Assembly (NCBI RefSeq): GCF_963678635.1
Contig: NC_087064.1
Span: forward strand, 16,729,802-16,793,801
Length of the DNA stretch: 64,000 nucleotides
From: Symsagittifera roscoffensis
Taxonomy: Eukaryota; Xenacoelomorpha; Acoela; Convolutidae
Direction of reading: 5' to 3'
Shown: positions 20,458 through 30,430 of the stretch, in pieces
How the letters are laid out: each line of letters begins with the position of its first letter
Numbering within the stretch: position 1 is the stretch's first letter
Translations under genes and position numbers: made by a program
The notes under the pieces: generated by a model
What the model saw: only the letters and a program-made list of their open reading frames with translations
The model's database searches: none
What the model was told of the DNA's origin: nothing

Positions 20458-20764
20458 TGGTTGTGTTTCTTGTTTGCATTCTGGTGTTTGTCACGCATCC
20501 TGTGCTCGATTATCATATGCTTGCCATCTAATCTCACTATACATCTACCAATATAACTCTGATCCCTTGAGTATGTCTTCAACCAGGCTAAAGCTCTGTT
20601 GTCCACGCGTAACTTAAAGGGAGCGCTTCCAAGTATGCGCGGTACTTTTCCACCAATGTGACTACAGCAAACATTTCTGCTTTTGGTGCACCATATTTCA
20701 TCTCAGTGTCACTCAACACCTTGCTGCCATATGCAATGGGACGGAGACTGGTTCTTCCATTGCA

Positions 20765-21259
20765 TTAGTGCTCCTGATGCAGTATTCCTGAGATGGCTAC
20801 TACTGATGCGTCTGTATCAAGAACATACATGCCCTTTTCTGTAGGCATGCCTAGCACCGGCGCTTCGCACAGCTCCCGCTTTATGTTCTCGAAGGCAATT
20901 TGTGCCTCTTCGTTCCATTCGAACTTCTTTCCTTTGTTGCGCATCAGCTTCTGCATGGGATACACCTTGTCTGCATGCCCTTTTATGAACTCACGGTAAA
21001 AATTGGCAAACCCTAGGAAGCTCATGAGTTGTGTGTCCGATCTGGGAGCCTTCCATGTCAGCACAGCCTCTATTTCTCGCGTTTCCGGCCTCACGCCATG
21101 CCTGTCCACCATTCTTCCTAGATACTTGATTGAATCCCTAAGGATTTCACATTTCGATGGTTTGCACTTCAAGCCTGCTCTTTTCATGCATCCAAAAACT
21201 TCATCAAGCCGATCAATGTAGTCTTCCAGGGTTGGTGTTGCTATGACCACGTCATCCAC
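20765..21259 (-). pseudogene. Reverse transcriptase palm-thumb and RNase H start (fifth copy)
   Basis: A 164-aa frame from the catalytic box (DDVVIATPTLEDYIDRLDE, preceded by TAC GTG for the full YVDD) through YLGRMVDRHGVRP and FLGFANFYREFIKGH to the RNase H start YVLDTDASVVAISGILHQEH. A TGA directly precedes the Tyr codon and separates it from the frame 21263-21679, exactly as in the fourth copy. Confidence 0.85.
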
Positions 21260-21262
21260 GTA

Positions 21263-21679
21263 TCACACCACAAGATTCCCGTACTTCTTCGTCACTATGG
21301 TCAAAGCCTGAGCCATCAGTCTTTGAATCGTGGCCGTTGCGTTGCACAAGTCGAAGGGCATCCTTTTCCACTGGTACAACCCCAATTCACATGCGAATCC
21401 TGTCTTCTCTCTGTCCTTCTTCCGCAGAGGGACCTGCCAGAAGGCAGAACCGAAGTCCAGTGTGGTGAAGAATTTGGCATCACCAAGTTTAGAGAGACTC
21501 TCGTCTATTCGCGGTATCGGGTAGGCATCTTTTATTGTCACCGCGTTCAAGAAGCGAAAGTCGGAACAAAACCGAAGCTGCCTCCCTTTCTTTTTCGCCA
21601 TTACCACCCCAAAACCCATGGCGATTTCGAGGGTTCTATCATGTCGTATTCGAGCAACATTTCTATTTCCGCTCGGCAC
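21263..21679 (-). pseudogene. Reverse transcriptase fingers and palm (fifth copy)
   Basis: A 138-aa frame with RFCSDFRFLNAVTIKDAYPIPRI (fingers), FFTTLDFGSAFWQVPL with the first catalytic Asp at about residue 75, and FACELGLYQWKRMPFDLCNA. It ends at the TGA before the YVDD box. The start Met is fortuitous, since an upstream frameshift near 21,650 separates it from 21601-21960. Confidence 0.85.
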
Positions 21680-21960
21680 GCTTCCGATTTGTGTGGCGTC
21701 ATTCGTCTTGCGCCTTCCCTGTGGGGAACGGCGCCTTCCTCAAGTTCGATTTCGTGTTCGACGAAGTTACAGCAACCGATATCCGCCTTATGTTTTGAAA
21801 ATACATCCGTGTTCCGATTGAAAACCACCCGCAATAATTCAAAATCTCCCTCGCCTATTTTCCCTTTTAAGTGTTCTATTTCTAGCAAAATTGTACATCT
21901 CCAAACTTGAAAGATATAAAGTCGTTCGCTTTTTTGATGACTGATGTTTTTGTTCTTCAT
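21601..21960 (-). pseudogene. Reverse transcriptase N-terminus (fifth copy)
   Basis: A 119-aa frame containing FSKHKADIGCCNFVEHEIEL and AEIEMLLEYDMIEPSKSPW, the conserved entry to Ty3/Gypsy RT. It runs out of frame just after SPW. It is present only in the fifth copy; the third and fourth copies have lost this part. Confidence 0.8.
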
Positions 21961-22000
21961 CGCGAATCAAATAGTGGTATAAGGTAGGACGTGATCAAGT

Positions 22001-22693
22001 TCAAATCATATCTACCACTATTAAATCAAAAAACAGGTAAGAATTTACATATCTCTTAAGATAATGTTTCAAATCAATGAGTTGATTTGTTTGAATTCCT
22101 AGAAACTGTGTTGACATGTCTGCTTCTTGTGAATCTTCAATGCATTCGTCTTCGTACTCAAATTTGTTACTTGAATAGTTTTTACCCCGTTCGTTCAGCT
22201 GATTAAAGATCTTTTTCATTCGGTCATTGACAGCAGTTTCAATATCTTGAAACTTCGTTCTCATCTCCAGTTTCGGTACCAAACAAACCTGTTTACTATC
22301 ACTCAACGAGTTTAAATTTTTCATTCTAAAAATTGCTACTACCGCTTTTCCCAGCTGTAGTTTTACCTTTCTGTCTAAAAAGATTGGTACCTTGTTTTCA
22401 TCTGTTATTATCCTATTAACTGGTTTCTTAACATGATTCTGGTCCGGGTTTCTAATCCTTATTAGGCCGTTGTTCAAGTCAAGCATCACGTCGAAATTCC
22501 TGACAAAATCTCTGCCCAAGATGAACTGGTCGGCGTCGTCCAACTTCTCTACCACCAAGAAGCTCATCCAAAGATCCCGTCCAACCATGTGGAGGACCGT
22601 TTTTGAAGTTCTTTCGGCTACGTAAATTGCTCCTCGATTGGCTGCCGCTAGTCGGAGATTCGTCGCAATCAGGTCTTCCCTCGTGAAGCCCAT
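22001..22693 (-). pseudogene. Protease C-terminal half and protease-RT spacer (fifth copy)
   Basis: A 230-aa frame. The beginning contains ADQFILGRDFVRNFDVMLDL, matching the C-terminal strand and helix (ILG motif) of retropepsins. The rest is a poorly conserved spacer before RT. It overlaps the protease N-terminal frame by 25 bases in another frame, so a frameshift lies at about 22,680-22,690. Confidence 0.7.
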
Positions 22694-22923
22694 TCTTTCC
22701 CAAGTTTTTTTATCGGCATCACTCTCACTACCGCTCCTGTGTCCAGAAGCCCTGTGACTCCGATTTCCTTTCCATTGGTGTCGAGCAGATGTGCAGTCAC
22801 ATCTGCTTCGTATCCAATATGAACCGCGTCTTGTTCCATCATGGCGTCATGGCCTATCCTACGGACTTTAAGTTCTTCTTCACCCAAATAGATTTGCCCC
22901 ATTTGGTCACTGTCAGTCGTCAA
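22669..22923 (-). pseudogene. Retroviral-type aspartic protease, N-terminal half (fifth copy)
   Basis: An 84-aa frame with GVTGLLDTGAVVRVMP; the catalytic DTG is at residues 61-63. Retropepsins act as homodimers that cut the gag-pol polyprotein. It is followed after a frameshift by the ILG segment at 22001-22693. The third and fourth copies lack this region. Confidence 0.8.
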
Positions 22924-23012
22924 TTAGGTCCTAATGTAGATACTGATTCCATCCACGTTCAGCATCACTTGATACGGCCCATAGACTACCACGTAACGCC
23001 CATGAAGTTAAT

Positions 23013-23246
23013 TTATTCGAATCCACCCGTTGTTAGTAGTGCTCGCACAGCTCTTGACTCAGTGCGTGGCTCCACTTGCCTCAGATAATCTGCATATGTG
23101 TCAAAATGAATCAAAGTGAACTCTGATGGTTCACTCAGATTTCTGATTACCTGGTGTCCCGCTACCGAGATTATTGATTGTATTTTGCTACCTTGTGGCA
23201 CCATACCGAACCTCTCCCCGGAGATCACATTTAGTTTCATGCTCAA
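23013..23246 (-). pseudogene. Gag-protease junction segment (fifth copy)
   Basis: A 77-aa frame (MSMKLNVISGERFGMVPQGS) between gag and protease. It starts where the gag frame 23252-24133 ends. Two extra T in the run at 23,263-23,271 (nine T here, seven in the third and fourth copies) shift gag out of this frame. Confidence 0.5.
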
Positions 23247-23251
23247 ACTAC

Positions 23252-24133
23252 TTAGTACTTTTGTTTTTTTTTGACCTCTGATGACTCGAAGGCGTTCAGT
23301 TTTTCCTGTAGTTTCTCATTTTCCAATTCGAGCTTCACCTTTTGTTCGATCTCCTTCGTTACCATTTCCTGTTGGACTCTATTTAGAGCATCCCTCGCGG
23401 CTGCCCTATAATCAATCTTGAAGTCATCCGTCGCAGTTACCGGTTCCGGTTCACATCTCTCTTCCGTTACCGCTTGCATCTTCTTTGTTGACAACTCCTG
23501 CGGTTTTTCTTTTCTGCGCGCCACCGCTTCACTTAATAGGCAAGCCTTGGTGGCTTTCACACCCGATAAAGCTTCCTCATGCCTTGGAGGCTTGATGTCT
23601 GCTACAGCATCCCAGAATTGTGGACAATCTGACTTAAAATGACCCTCCAAATTACAAAAGAAGCACCACGGGCCGAACTTTGCAGTTACTCCTCTCATGA
23701 AATCCTCCTGGTCGACTTCTGACGCATCTTCGTCCTCGAGGCTAAAGCCTTTTACTTTCATGCCCTTTTTGTAAGTTGGGCGTGCTGACACATGATGGTC
23801 CGTGGAACTGCAATTTGCACAAGAGCGCCTCTTGTCCATATCGTCCCTTGGTTTGTACCAGTTGTTCCCTTGGTTTGCTGGTCCGTTAATAACATTGCCA
23901 TAATTGTTCTTGTAATATCCAGATCTCGAAGGAGGTTTCAATAAAAGATATTCTTTTGACTTGAGTCTCAACTCCTCTGGTGTTGGCGCATTGGTTGAGA
24001 GTGGTGTGTAATGTGTCGCTAACCTTGTCCGATATTCATCATTTTTCACACAATCGAAGAATTTCGAGGCTTCTGCCAGGTTCATCCTTCTGTTTGACTC
24101 ATCTGGTTGTCTACGCCTTCTCAGCATCTCCAA
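23252..24133 (-). pseudogene. Gag C-terminal region, one intact and one damaged zinc knuckle (fifth copy)
   Basis: A 293-aa frame. First knuckle CANCSSTDHHVSAR has lost its last Cys; second knuckle CFFCNLEGHFKSDC is intact. The insertion WDAVADIKPPRHEEALSGVK is present only here and not in the third copy. The C-terminal coiled coil ends out of frame because of the T-run expansion. Confidence 0.75.
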
Positions 24134-24166
24134 ATCGTCTAGAAACTTGTCTATCGTCTCATCTTC

Positions 24167-24796
24167 CTATTGCTTCCGATTTAGGAGGCGCATCATGGCT
24201 TGGTGTCCCTGCACCCCCGAGCTAAAACGATTTAACAAGATTTCAAAGATTTTCTTAGCATTGTCCCGCTGGTGCTGCTTTTTGGCCATCACGCAGTTCA
24301 GGGCTGTCCCTTCTAAGTTACTGGTAAGCGCACTGCATTCTTGCCTTTTTGACAAGTCCTCTTCCTCGAAATGCAGTTTCATCACTTCTATCCAGGTATC
24401 AATGCAGCTATCAGATTCGTCTTTGTAGCATCTTTTATTCTTAAAAACCCTTCTGGACTTTTCGCTACGTTCATTGGTTCTAGATAACCTCGTAAGGAAT
24501 GTCTCCAAAGACCTGTTCAAAAGTTTCAAAGGCTGTGGCCATTGATGTAGCATCTCTTGAATGCCCCGCTTGAGTATCATTGCCCCCTGATAAGGGTTCT
24601 GTACTTGGAACTTCCCTTCCGTCAGAATCGCTCGGATTGTTTCTTCCTTGGCCCGCATGACTCCTCCCTGGGCTCGCATGACTCCTGTTCCTAGAATCAC
24701 CTCTCCCAGTCGCATGTGTGCCTTGCTTCGGTCGTTCGTTTGAGGTTTGAGGTCTGTCTGTTGCCAGTTGAACTTCCTCTGATGTTTGGACCCCAA
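24167..24796 (-). pseudogene. Retrotransposon gag core (fifth copy)
   Basis: A 209-aa frame. The second half (CIDTWIEVMKLHFEEEDLSK, LNCVMAKKQHQRD, EILLNRFSSGVQGHQAMMRL) is helical and matches the retrotransposon gag core found in Ty3/Gypsy and related elements. It ends at a TAG (minus strand CAATAG at 24165-24170) where the third and fourth copies have CGG for Arg, so the stop is a private mutation of this copy. Confidence 0.65.
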
Positions 24797-25365
24797 ATTC
24801 CATTATTACCTGTGGCATAGCCTGATGAACTGCATCTACCTCTAGTGGATCCATATGTCCGTCTGCTATTCTGTTGGTCATTGAAGTTCACCCTCGGCTC
24901 CCTGCTGGGTCCTCCCGAGTTCGATTCCCCATCTTTTGGTCCATTCTTGCTGCCTAGTAGCCCGTCCAACCTATCCATGATAGCCTGAGTTGGCCTCTCC
25001 ATCATCGCATCTATCTTTGTGTCAAGAGTTCCAAGAGTCTGCTCTTGTTGAATTCTCAACTTCTCCATGTCGTCTCTTAACCGTAACTCTCTTTGTTCCG
25101 CTTCCCTTGTCATTCGCGACAAGTTCTTCGCAAAGTGTTCATCCGTTCTTTCCTTCAAGCGTTTTTCGCTTCTACTAACTTCTTGTCTATTGCGGTTTAT
25201 TTCTTTCCGCAGACTTTCTCTCTCGACGTGGACTGCCCTTTCTAGTTCACTCATTCTTATGGACATCTGTTCATTCTGTTCTCCTATGGTGCCCACTATG
25301 TTGGTCAAGGCTTCTTCAATTGATACTCCGTTATCCACTAGTGGCGTCACAAGTGGCGTTGTCAC
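24697..25365 (-). pseudogene. Gag N-terminal coiled-coil region (fifth copy)
   Basis: A 222-aa frame. Residues about 30-130 are a long charged heptad-like helix (SELERAVHVERESLRKEINR, EAEQRELRLRDDMEKLRIQQ), which fits a gag multimerisation coiled coil. The following Gly/Ser/Arg-rich part is probably disordered. It overlaps 24480-24881 in another frame, marking a frameshift near 24,880. Confidence 0.55.
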
Positions 25366-25383
25366 CCTGTCGATCCCAGGTAG

Positions 25384-25590
25384 CTAGGTGCTGATCGAGA
25401 TTCGGGCTTTGATTCTCTGCCTCGACGTCTTTTCATTATCCACCTCTGGATTCGCCGGTGCGTTGCTTAGCCTTGTGTTTCTATTCTCCCCAGTTCGCAT
25501 TTCCGAATTCGTCACACTCACAAAGTCTCCTGACTGGCCTGATGTGTTTGTGGTTTTGCTTATTGTCCTCACTACACCAAATTGGTCCAT
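25384..25590 (-). pseudogene. Gag N-terminal extension fragment
   Basis: A 68-aa Ser/Thr/Asn-rich frame (MDQFGVVRTISKTTNTSGQS) ending 18 bases before the coiled-coil frame. It links 25657-26238 with the gag body and has no recognisable domain. It may be the same polyprotein interrupted by two stops. Confidence 0.4.
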
Positions 25591-25656
25591 GGTGCCAGTC
25601 CCTCTGTCGGTGTATGCTTCATTCTCCTGGGTCGAACTTTTGAGGCTGACTCAAGA

Positions 25657-26238
25657 TCAAAAGTCAACTTGCTCGTCATCGTCCTGTTCTTCTTCCTGGG
25701 GTTCTTCTTCATCGCCTGTACCCGCTCCCATGGTAAATGGAAAGATGTTTCCGAAAGTGTTCTTCACTCTTTCTGAAAACGATGAGGACGTTGCCTGTTT
25801 CTCCGTCACGCCTGCCATCATGGTGTTGTCTGTGGGAGATCTTCTAGTTGCCAAAATTTCAGTAGAGATGTCGGACAGTTCCGACATCTCCTCTCGGTCC
25901 AGTGTCCCGGTGGAAGTGGCAAAATCTTGGCCTTGTTCTACCGGAGTAGATTCACTCGCCAGCCTTCTGTTTCCTCTCCCCTCCGGTCCAGGTATTTCTT
26001 GGTTCTCATCCATGGCCTTGCCCGTGTGGACCTCCTCCTCTAGCATTGCTTTTCGCTCTTCTGAGGAATTTTGACTCCTGGTCTCAACCATTCTGCCTGA
26101 AACCGTCTCCCCTTTGTCGGTCCGGGTTCTTGTGACATTTTCCACAAAAGGGTCATTCGTTGCTTTTCTCTGTTTCTCCGGTATGAATTTCCTTGAGCTA
26201 ACCTTTAGTTTAGGTATCCTTGAATTGTTTAAACTCAT
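25657..26238 (-). CDS. N-terminal ORF of the fifth copy, acidic disordered protein
   Basis: A 193-aa frame starting MSLNNSRIPKLKVSSRKF, basic at the start and very acidic at the end (GDEEEPQEEEQDDDEQ). It has no recognisable fold. It is the first ORF of the fifth copy in transcription order, with no SGNH-like sequence in front of it. It is probably the beginning of the gag polyprotein; no second copy in the window allows a check. Confidence 0.45.
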   Translation of the reverse strand: MSLNNSRIPKLKVSSRKFIPEKQRKATNDPFVENVTRTRTDKGETVSGRMVETRSQNSSEERKAMLEEEVHTGKAMDENQEIPGPEGRGNRRLASESTPVEQGQDFATSTGTLDREEMSELSDISTEILATRRSPTDNTMMAGVTEKQATSSSFSERVKNTFGNIFPFTMGAGTGDEEEPQEEEQDDDEQVDF

Positions 26239-26240
26239 TT

Positions 26241-26990
26241 TTGATTTATCTTCTTACTGCCTATACACTCAATTCGGTTGCTAGTGTCCTTTTAATCTGA
26301 CTACTGATGGTAATAACACAACACAAAAAATTCCAAAAAATTCATATTAAAAAGTGACTACGAATCCTTGAATGTTATCACAGTACAGCATGTATACATT
26401 ATCACAATAATCGATAATTAGTTCTAAAATATGAAGCTAGCATAGTATGATGATTTCAGTCTATTTAAAAGATAGTGTTGTCACTACCCAATTAAGCACA
26501 AATATTATTGATTTAAAACCAAAAATAACAAAAATAAGAATATTTTCTACAAAAAACGTATGTGTTTTGTACTTAGTCGGTCGCAATATGATAGTCGAAC
26601 TTGTTTCTAAAGAAAGAGCTTTCCCTGCTTGGTGCTGCACCAAACAGACAAAACTCGAAGGCAGTAATTTTCTCAAGTGGGCGTCTATTGCACCCATCGA
26701 GTTCTGTGCTACCTATCTGCCTTCGGACTGCCCGAGCTAGACCTACTAAAATCCTCAGGGCAATCACTTTTCTCAAAAACGTTTTGGATTTCAATCCACA
26801 CCAATGAGTTACACACTCTTGTTCAATTTAGACTAAGTGTCGCGAATATCCGAGTTTAGACCTGTTTTGTTTTGGTTTGGTTTTTTATAAAAGGCAAGTT
26901 ACCAGTGCAGTCACTGGTTCCCAGCCTATCTTTTAATTACCTAATACCTTTAACTACTTTCTTTTCTGTTGTCTTCTTAAGTCTTGACAA
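26241..26990. other. AT-rich region right of the retroelement array
   Basis: About 750 bases with no convincing gene. If the fifth copy were complete its 5' LTR should lie here, but nothing in it matches the LTR-like blocks at 2495-4358. Several overlapping 60-100-codon frames on both strands (26447-26859) look like chance frames. Confidence 0.5.
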
Positions 26991-27182
26991 AACAATACCC
27001 CTCCGGATTGACAAAAATAGGACCCCTCCGGATTGGCAAAAATAGGACCCCTCCGGATTGGCAAAATGAGACCCCTCCGGATTGGTAAAAACAGGACCCC
27101 ACCGGATTGGCATAAATAGGACCCCTCCGGATTGGCAAAATTGGAGCCTTCCGAATTAGCAAAATTGGGACCCCACCGGGTT
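26991..27182. repeat. Minisatellite, about 24-25-bp unit, eight copies
   Basis: The unit is close to AGGACCCCTCCGGATTGGCA followed by AAAAT, repeated about eight times and decaying towards the right. Single further copies of CCCTCCGGATTG lie at about 27,302 and 27,869, so the motif is also scattered locally. Each unit holds one CCGG/TCCGGA site. Confidence 0.85.
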
Positions 27183-28859
27183 TGTAAAAATAATTTCTCG
27201 GAGACTTCCTAAATTTTCACCCGATACCCTTCCGAATACTTTCTCCGATGCTATTATGCTGTTTGAACTAACTAGGAAGGGTGTATTGTCTTTCCTTAGA
27301 CCCTTCCGGATTGGAGTTAAGCCTCTTATTTGACAATTCACCCTAACGGTGAAGGGTCTTATCACTAGCCTAGTTTCGACTTGACTATGGTTTTCTGGTC
27401 CCCTTAGCCTTCCCTTTTTGTCTAGAACAGCGTAAAATTGCCTTATTCAACCGTTAATACCCTTTGGTAGGGGTGTAAGGGCTTTCCAAAAAAAATTTAT
27501 GAAACGTGAAGCGTCTACCTTCCCGAATCAGTGAATTTGCTAAAAACAATCTTAAAAAAATTTCACGCTTACTTTTTTGAATAATCGATGTCCCTATGTG
27601 TAAGCTCACTTAATTTCATATCTAATGGTGTCAAGATCAACTGGATCTGTCCAGTAGTTCCAAAGTTATTAACCAAAACGGCTTTTTTCTAAAATCAAAA
27701 AATTTTCGTTCTGTAGGTTCCGCCTAACTTTTTTCGCAATTCTGTTCTATTCGACCTAAAAATTTTTGATCCGAGCTCAAAACGCCTATTTTTTTTCTAG
27801 TTTACTGCAAAAAACCAGATCTAAAACGCTCTAGTTGGAAAAATTTGCCAAAAACTATGCTATTTGTACCCCTCCGGATTGACGAATCCTCTAAATCAAA
27901 CACGTTAAGTTCAATTTCTTTGTAACCCAGAACGTTATTGGCAAACGGATTTTAAAAGCTGTCGCTTCACTAGTGGAAGTTGTCCGAACAACAATTTTTA
28001 CTGTCCTAACTCAAAAATTTCAAAATTTCAAATTTTTCTTATTTTATAGTGTTTCGTTTTTTCAAAAATCACTACAATTCGGTTTTTGGTACCCAAATAG
28101 TTCCAACCACTTCTGAACTAATCTCAACCGGTTCCACCTATTATAATAGTACAGTTACGATGTAATTTAATAATTTAGCGCTTTTTTCGGTTTCAAAAAT
28201 ATACATATCTCAAAAATCGCGATTTGTGGGCGGATCAAAATATCGCTATTTTGGTCCTAAAAACCGGTCCGTTTATTGGGTTTTTCAACAGTCGATTATT
28301 CTTGTCGTTGAGCCCCCTCTTGTCTCTCCTTGAACTGCTTGCCGGATCAGTCTTCTTCACTAATCCCGAGACCTTTCCGGACTGAGCGCAAGTTAGCATT
28401 AACGTGCTTAAATACTCAAATAACCCTACAGTACAAGCACCACAAACGGGCCACAAAAATGATCTTAACAATCCTGACTGATATAAATGCCTGTAACAAC
28501 AATATATCAAACAACAACAAACGGGAGAGTTGGATCACATCTCGTCTGGGGGGATGGTTTCTACTGATTTTTTACTTTTTTACTGTTTTTGGTTTTTTCG
28601 GTTATTTTTTATGTTTCTTGTTTTTCTTAGGCACTATACTACTTTTTGTTTGGTTTCTTGTTTATCTTAAAGTCTGTTTGATCACGTACCATTCAGTAAA
28701 TGATGGGACGGCGAACACCCCCCCCCCCTTCCACCCTTCCTGGTTCGTGAACTTTCAGTCTTAACTAGGTTAAAAAGTATTCACGGGAATCCGGAAGGCT
28801 TCCGCGTTCCGAACTACCCTTCAAACTGGCGGTTAGGGCCTTATTAAGGGCGTTATTAT
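27183..28859. other. Intergenic DNA, no gene seen
   Basis: AT-rich with poly-T runs, a few stray minisatellite motifs and a C-rich run at 28,718-28,727. ORFs such as 28330-28764 are of low complexity (Phe/Leu-rich from T-runs) and show no domain. Confidence 0.5.
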
Positions 28860-29010
28860 GAGCATCCGCTCGGCGCGGAGAGCTCGTAAACAGCTCTGCC
28901 GGTCATGATGTTAAAAAGAATAACACCCAGGAGCGCCATAAAAACACCTATGTAACATTCGCCCGGAAGTACATATCGACGGAAAAGAAAGCTAAGCTAT
29001 AAAACGGCTG
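28860..29010 (+). repeat. SINE-like sequence, left member of an inverted pair
   Basis: It contains CACCCAGGAGCGCCATAAAA followed by ACAC, with GTCATGATGT before it. The same order occurs in reverse complement at about 30,130-30,215. The tRNA-like head is less clear in this copy. Confidence 0.5.
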
Positions 29011-30110
29011 GCCAGCGTCTAAGCAAAGCTTTACATGTTTTTCGCCGTCTCTACCAAAGCCAGTTCTTTCGGTGGTCTTTCTAACATCGGGTCGACAAAA
29101 ACGTTGCTGCTTTCGGCTTCGGTCAAAACACTCAAATTAACTTAATTATATGCAAGAATAGTGAGCTCATGGCTGACTCTCAGTATCCACAGACCACAAT
29201 GTCACTCCTAAAAACAGGGCTACTACTACATATTATATTACTATTGTTTTTGTTCGGTAGATAAAAATCATCATCTCCATCGAAGATGGATCAACCCTTT
29301 CCCTCACTCCTAGCTTCTCATTGTCCGAAAATGAAACTAGATGTTATTTAAATTCAATTCAGGACGTAACTAGGAAGCAGAAAGTTCTTGTAAAACAGTT
29401 TAAGTTCAAGTCTCGAGTTCCCTCCGGATTCCTGAATCAGGAGAAATAACGTCCTTATTTCCTTTCTGGAAGGCTGGACACACTGTCCCAACACCCTTCA
29501 CCGTTGGCGTGGATGGCTCTGTAACGATTGTAGCGACACAATCGTTGCAACTCGGAGCGGTCTCAAATAATTTCCAATTGTATTTTTCTATTTCTCGTCG
29601 TTGTTTCTATCGCAACTATCGTTGCTGTTGTTGTTGTGTTCTCTTTCTGATTTTCTTCGAAAAATGGCCGTTTCGTCACTTCTTGGAAGTGTGAAGTCAC
29701 AAATCGAATTTTTAATTTTAGAAATTCCAGATTCTTCTGACCTTCGCGAATCGTCTAATCGTCTAAATAACGTTGCTAATCTTCCAAAACTGTCAACTCT
29801 CAAGGTCAGCGGCTACCAATTTGAAATTGAATTTTGTCCATTCTGGTCGAATGTCGCAACTGTACGGACTGTTCCGACCCTGTTTTTAACGGCGTTCGCG
29901 TATTTTGGGTATTTTGAGACCTAAGTATTGGGACGTTCTTGATTTCTAGAGTGGGGGGGGGGGTATTTTGGTAGTGGCCTTTAAGCTGTAATGAGGGTTA
30001 TAGTCTCATGTCGCAAGTGAACCGATTTGGCTCCGACCGTTCGAGGTAGAAAAACACAAGAGATAGTGTCCCTGACTCTTGAGCCAATGGTTATAGGGCC
30101 TATTTTTCTT
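29011..30110. other. Upstream region of the Vav-like gene, possible short first exon
   Basis: Mostly unique sequence. At 29,664 an ATG in good context (GAAAAATGG) opens 47 codons (MAVSSLLGSVKSQIEFLILE...) that end at a possible donor, AAG/GTCAGC, at 29,804-29,810. I found no linked exon, so I do not call a gene. A G-run stands at 29,953-29,961. Confidence 0.35.
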
Positions 30111-30275
30111 TAACCTCGTATGTGACTTAAGTAGGCGACTGTTTCATAGTGTTTTTATGGCGCTCCTGGGTGTTTTTACGACATCATGACTACGGATTCG
30201 AACCCACTTGACATATCTCCGGGCTACATGCCCATTCTAGAGTACCAGTGGTACGGTTCAGCGGGAACGTGTAAG
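30111..30275 (-). repeat. SINE-like sequence with Pol III B-box, right member of inverted pair
   Basis: On the minus strand it has GGGTTCGAATCC, a perfect tRNA B-box, preceded by TAGCCCGGAGA, which could be an A-box remnant. GTCATGATGT and the body CACCCAGGAGCGCCATAAAA follow. No acceptor stem can be formed, so it is not a tRNA gene. A tRNA-derived SINE is the best explanation. Confidence 0.5.
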
Positions 30276-30376
30276 GCTTCCGGTTGTTCCGTGATAGCTT
30301 TTTAAGAAAACTAGAGAAAACTCCTGGTCGTTTGTGTTTTCTTTAAGGACAAGCGGCGAGAAGTTGTCCTCGCAAT

Positions 30377-30430
30377 ATGGCGCAGCAAAAACAACCACTT
30401 ATTTTGTTTGAGATAATCAATGTGAGATGA
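30377..30430 (+). other. Upstream ORF overlapping the Vav start codon
   Basis: ATG in context AATATGG opens 17 codons (MAQQKQPLILFEIINVR) and ends in TGA at 30428-30430. The main ATG is 30427-30429, so stop and start overlap as ATGA. If the transcript begins upstream of 30,377, this could reduce translation of the main frame or feed it by reinitiation. It is real only if the transcript includes it. Confidence 0.4.

Larger units (their letters stand above)
1..26240 (-). mobile_element. Tandem array of degraded Ty3/Gypsy-like LTR retrotransposon copies
   Basis: Five partial or near-complete copies lie head to tail on the minus strand. Matching blocks recur with offsets of about 5.64 kb (left pair) and about 4.2-4.3 kb (right three), and short ORFs are nearly identical between copies. 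Gag CCHC knuckles, a DTG protease, a YVDD reverse transcriptase, an HHCC-DDE integrase and a GPF integrase tail identify the class. Every copy is interrupted by stops or frameshifts, so I treat the array as non-autonomous remains. The left end runs out of the window; the right end lies just past 26,238, where gag begins. No LTR is recognisable to the right of that point. Confidence 0.9.

Noticed and set aside
21323-21910. Plus-strand ORF of 195 aa
   Set aside because: It is antisense to the reverse transcriptase, whose motifs are unmistakable on the minus strand.
26991-27182. CRISPR array
   Set aside because: The repeat is contiguous without unique spacers, and the genome is eukaryotic. The same applies to the 67-bp array at 46,319-46,650.
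28330-28764. Plus-strand ORF of 144 aa with a Phe/Leu-rich hydrophobic stretch
   Set aside because: The hydrophobic part comes from T-runs, and there is no homology pattern or codon structure to support a membrane protein.
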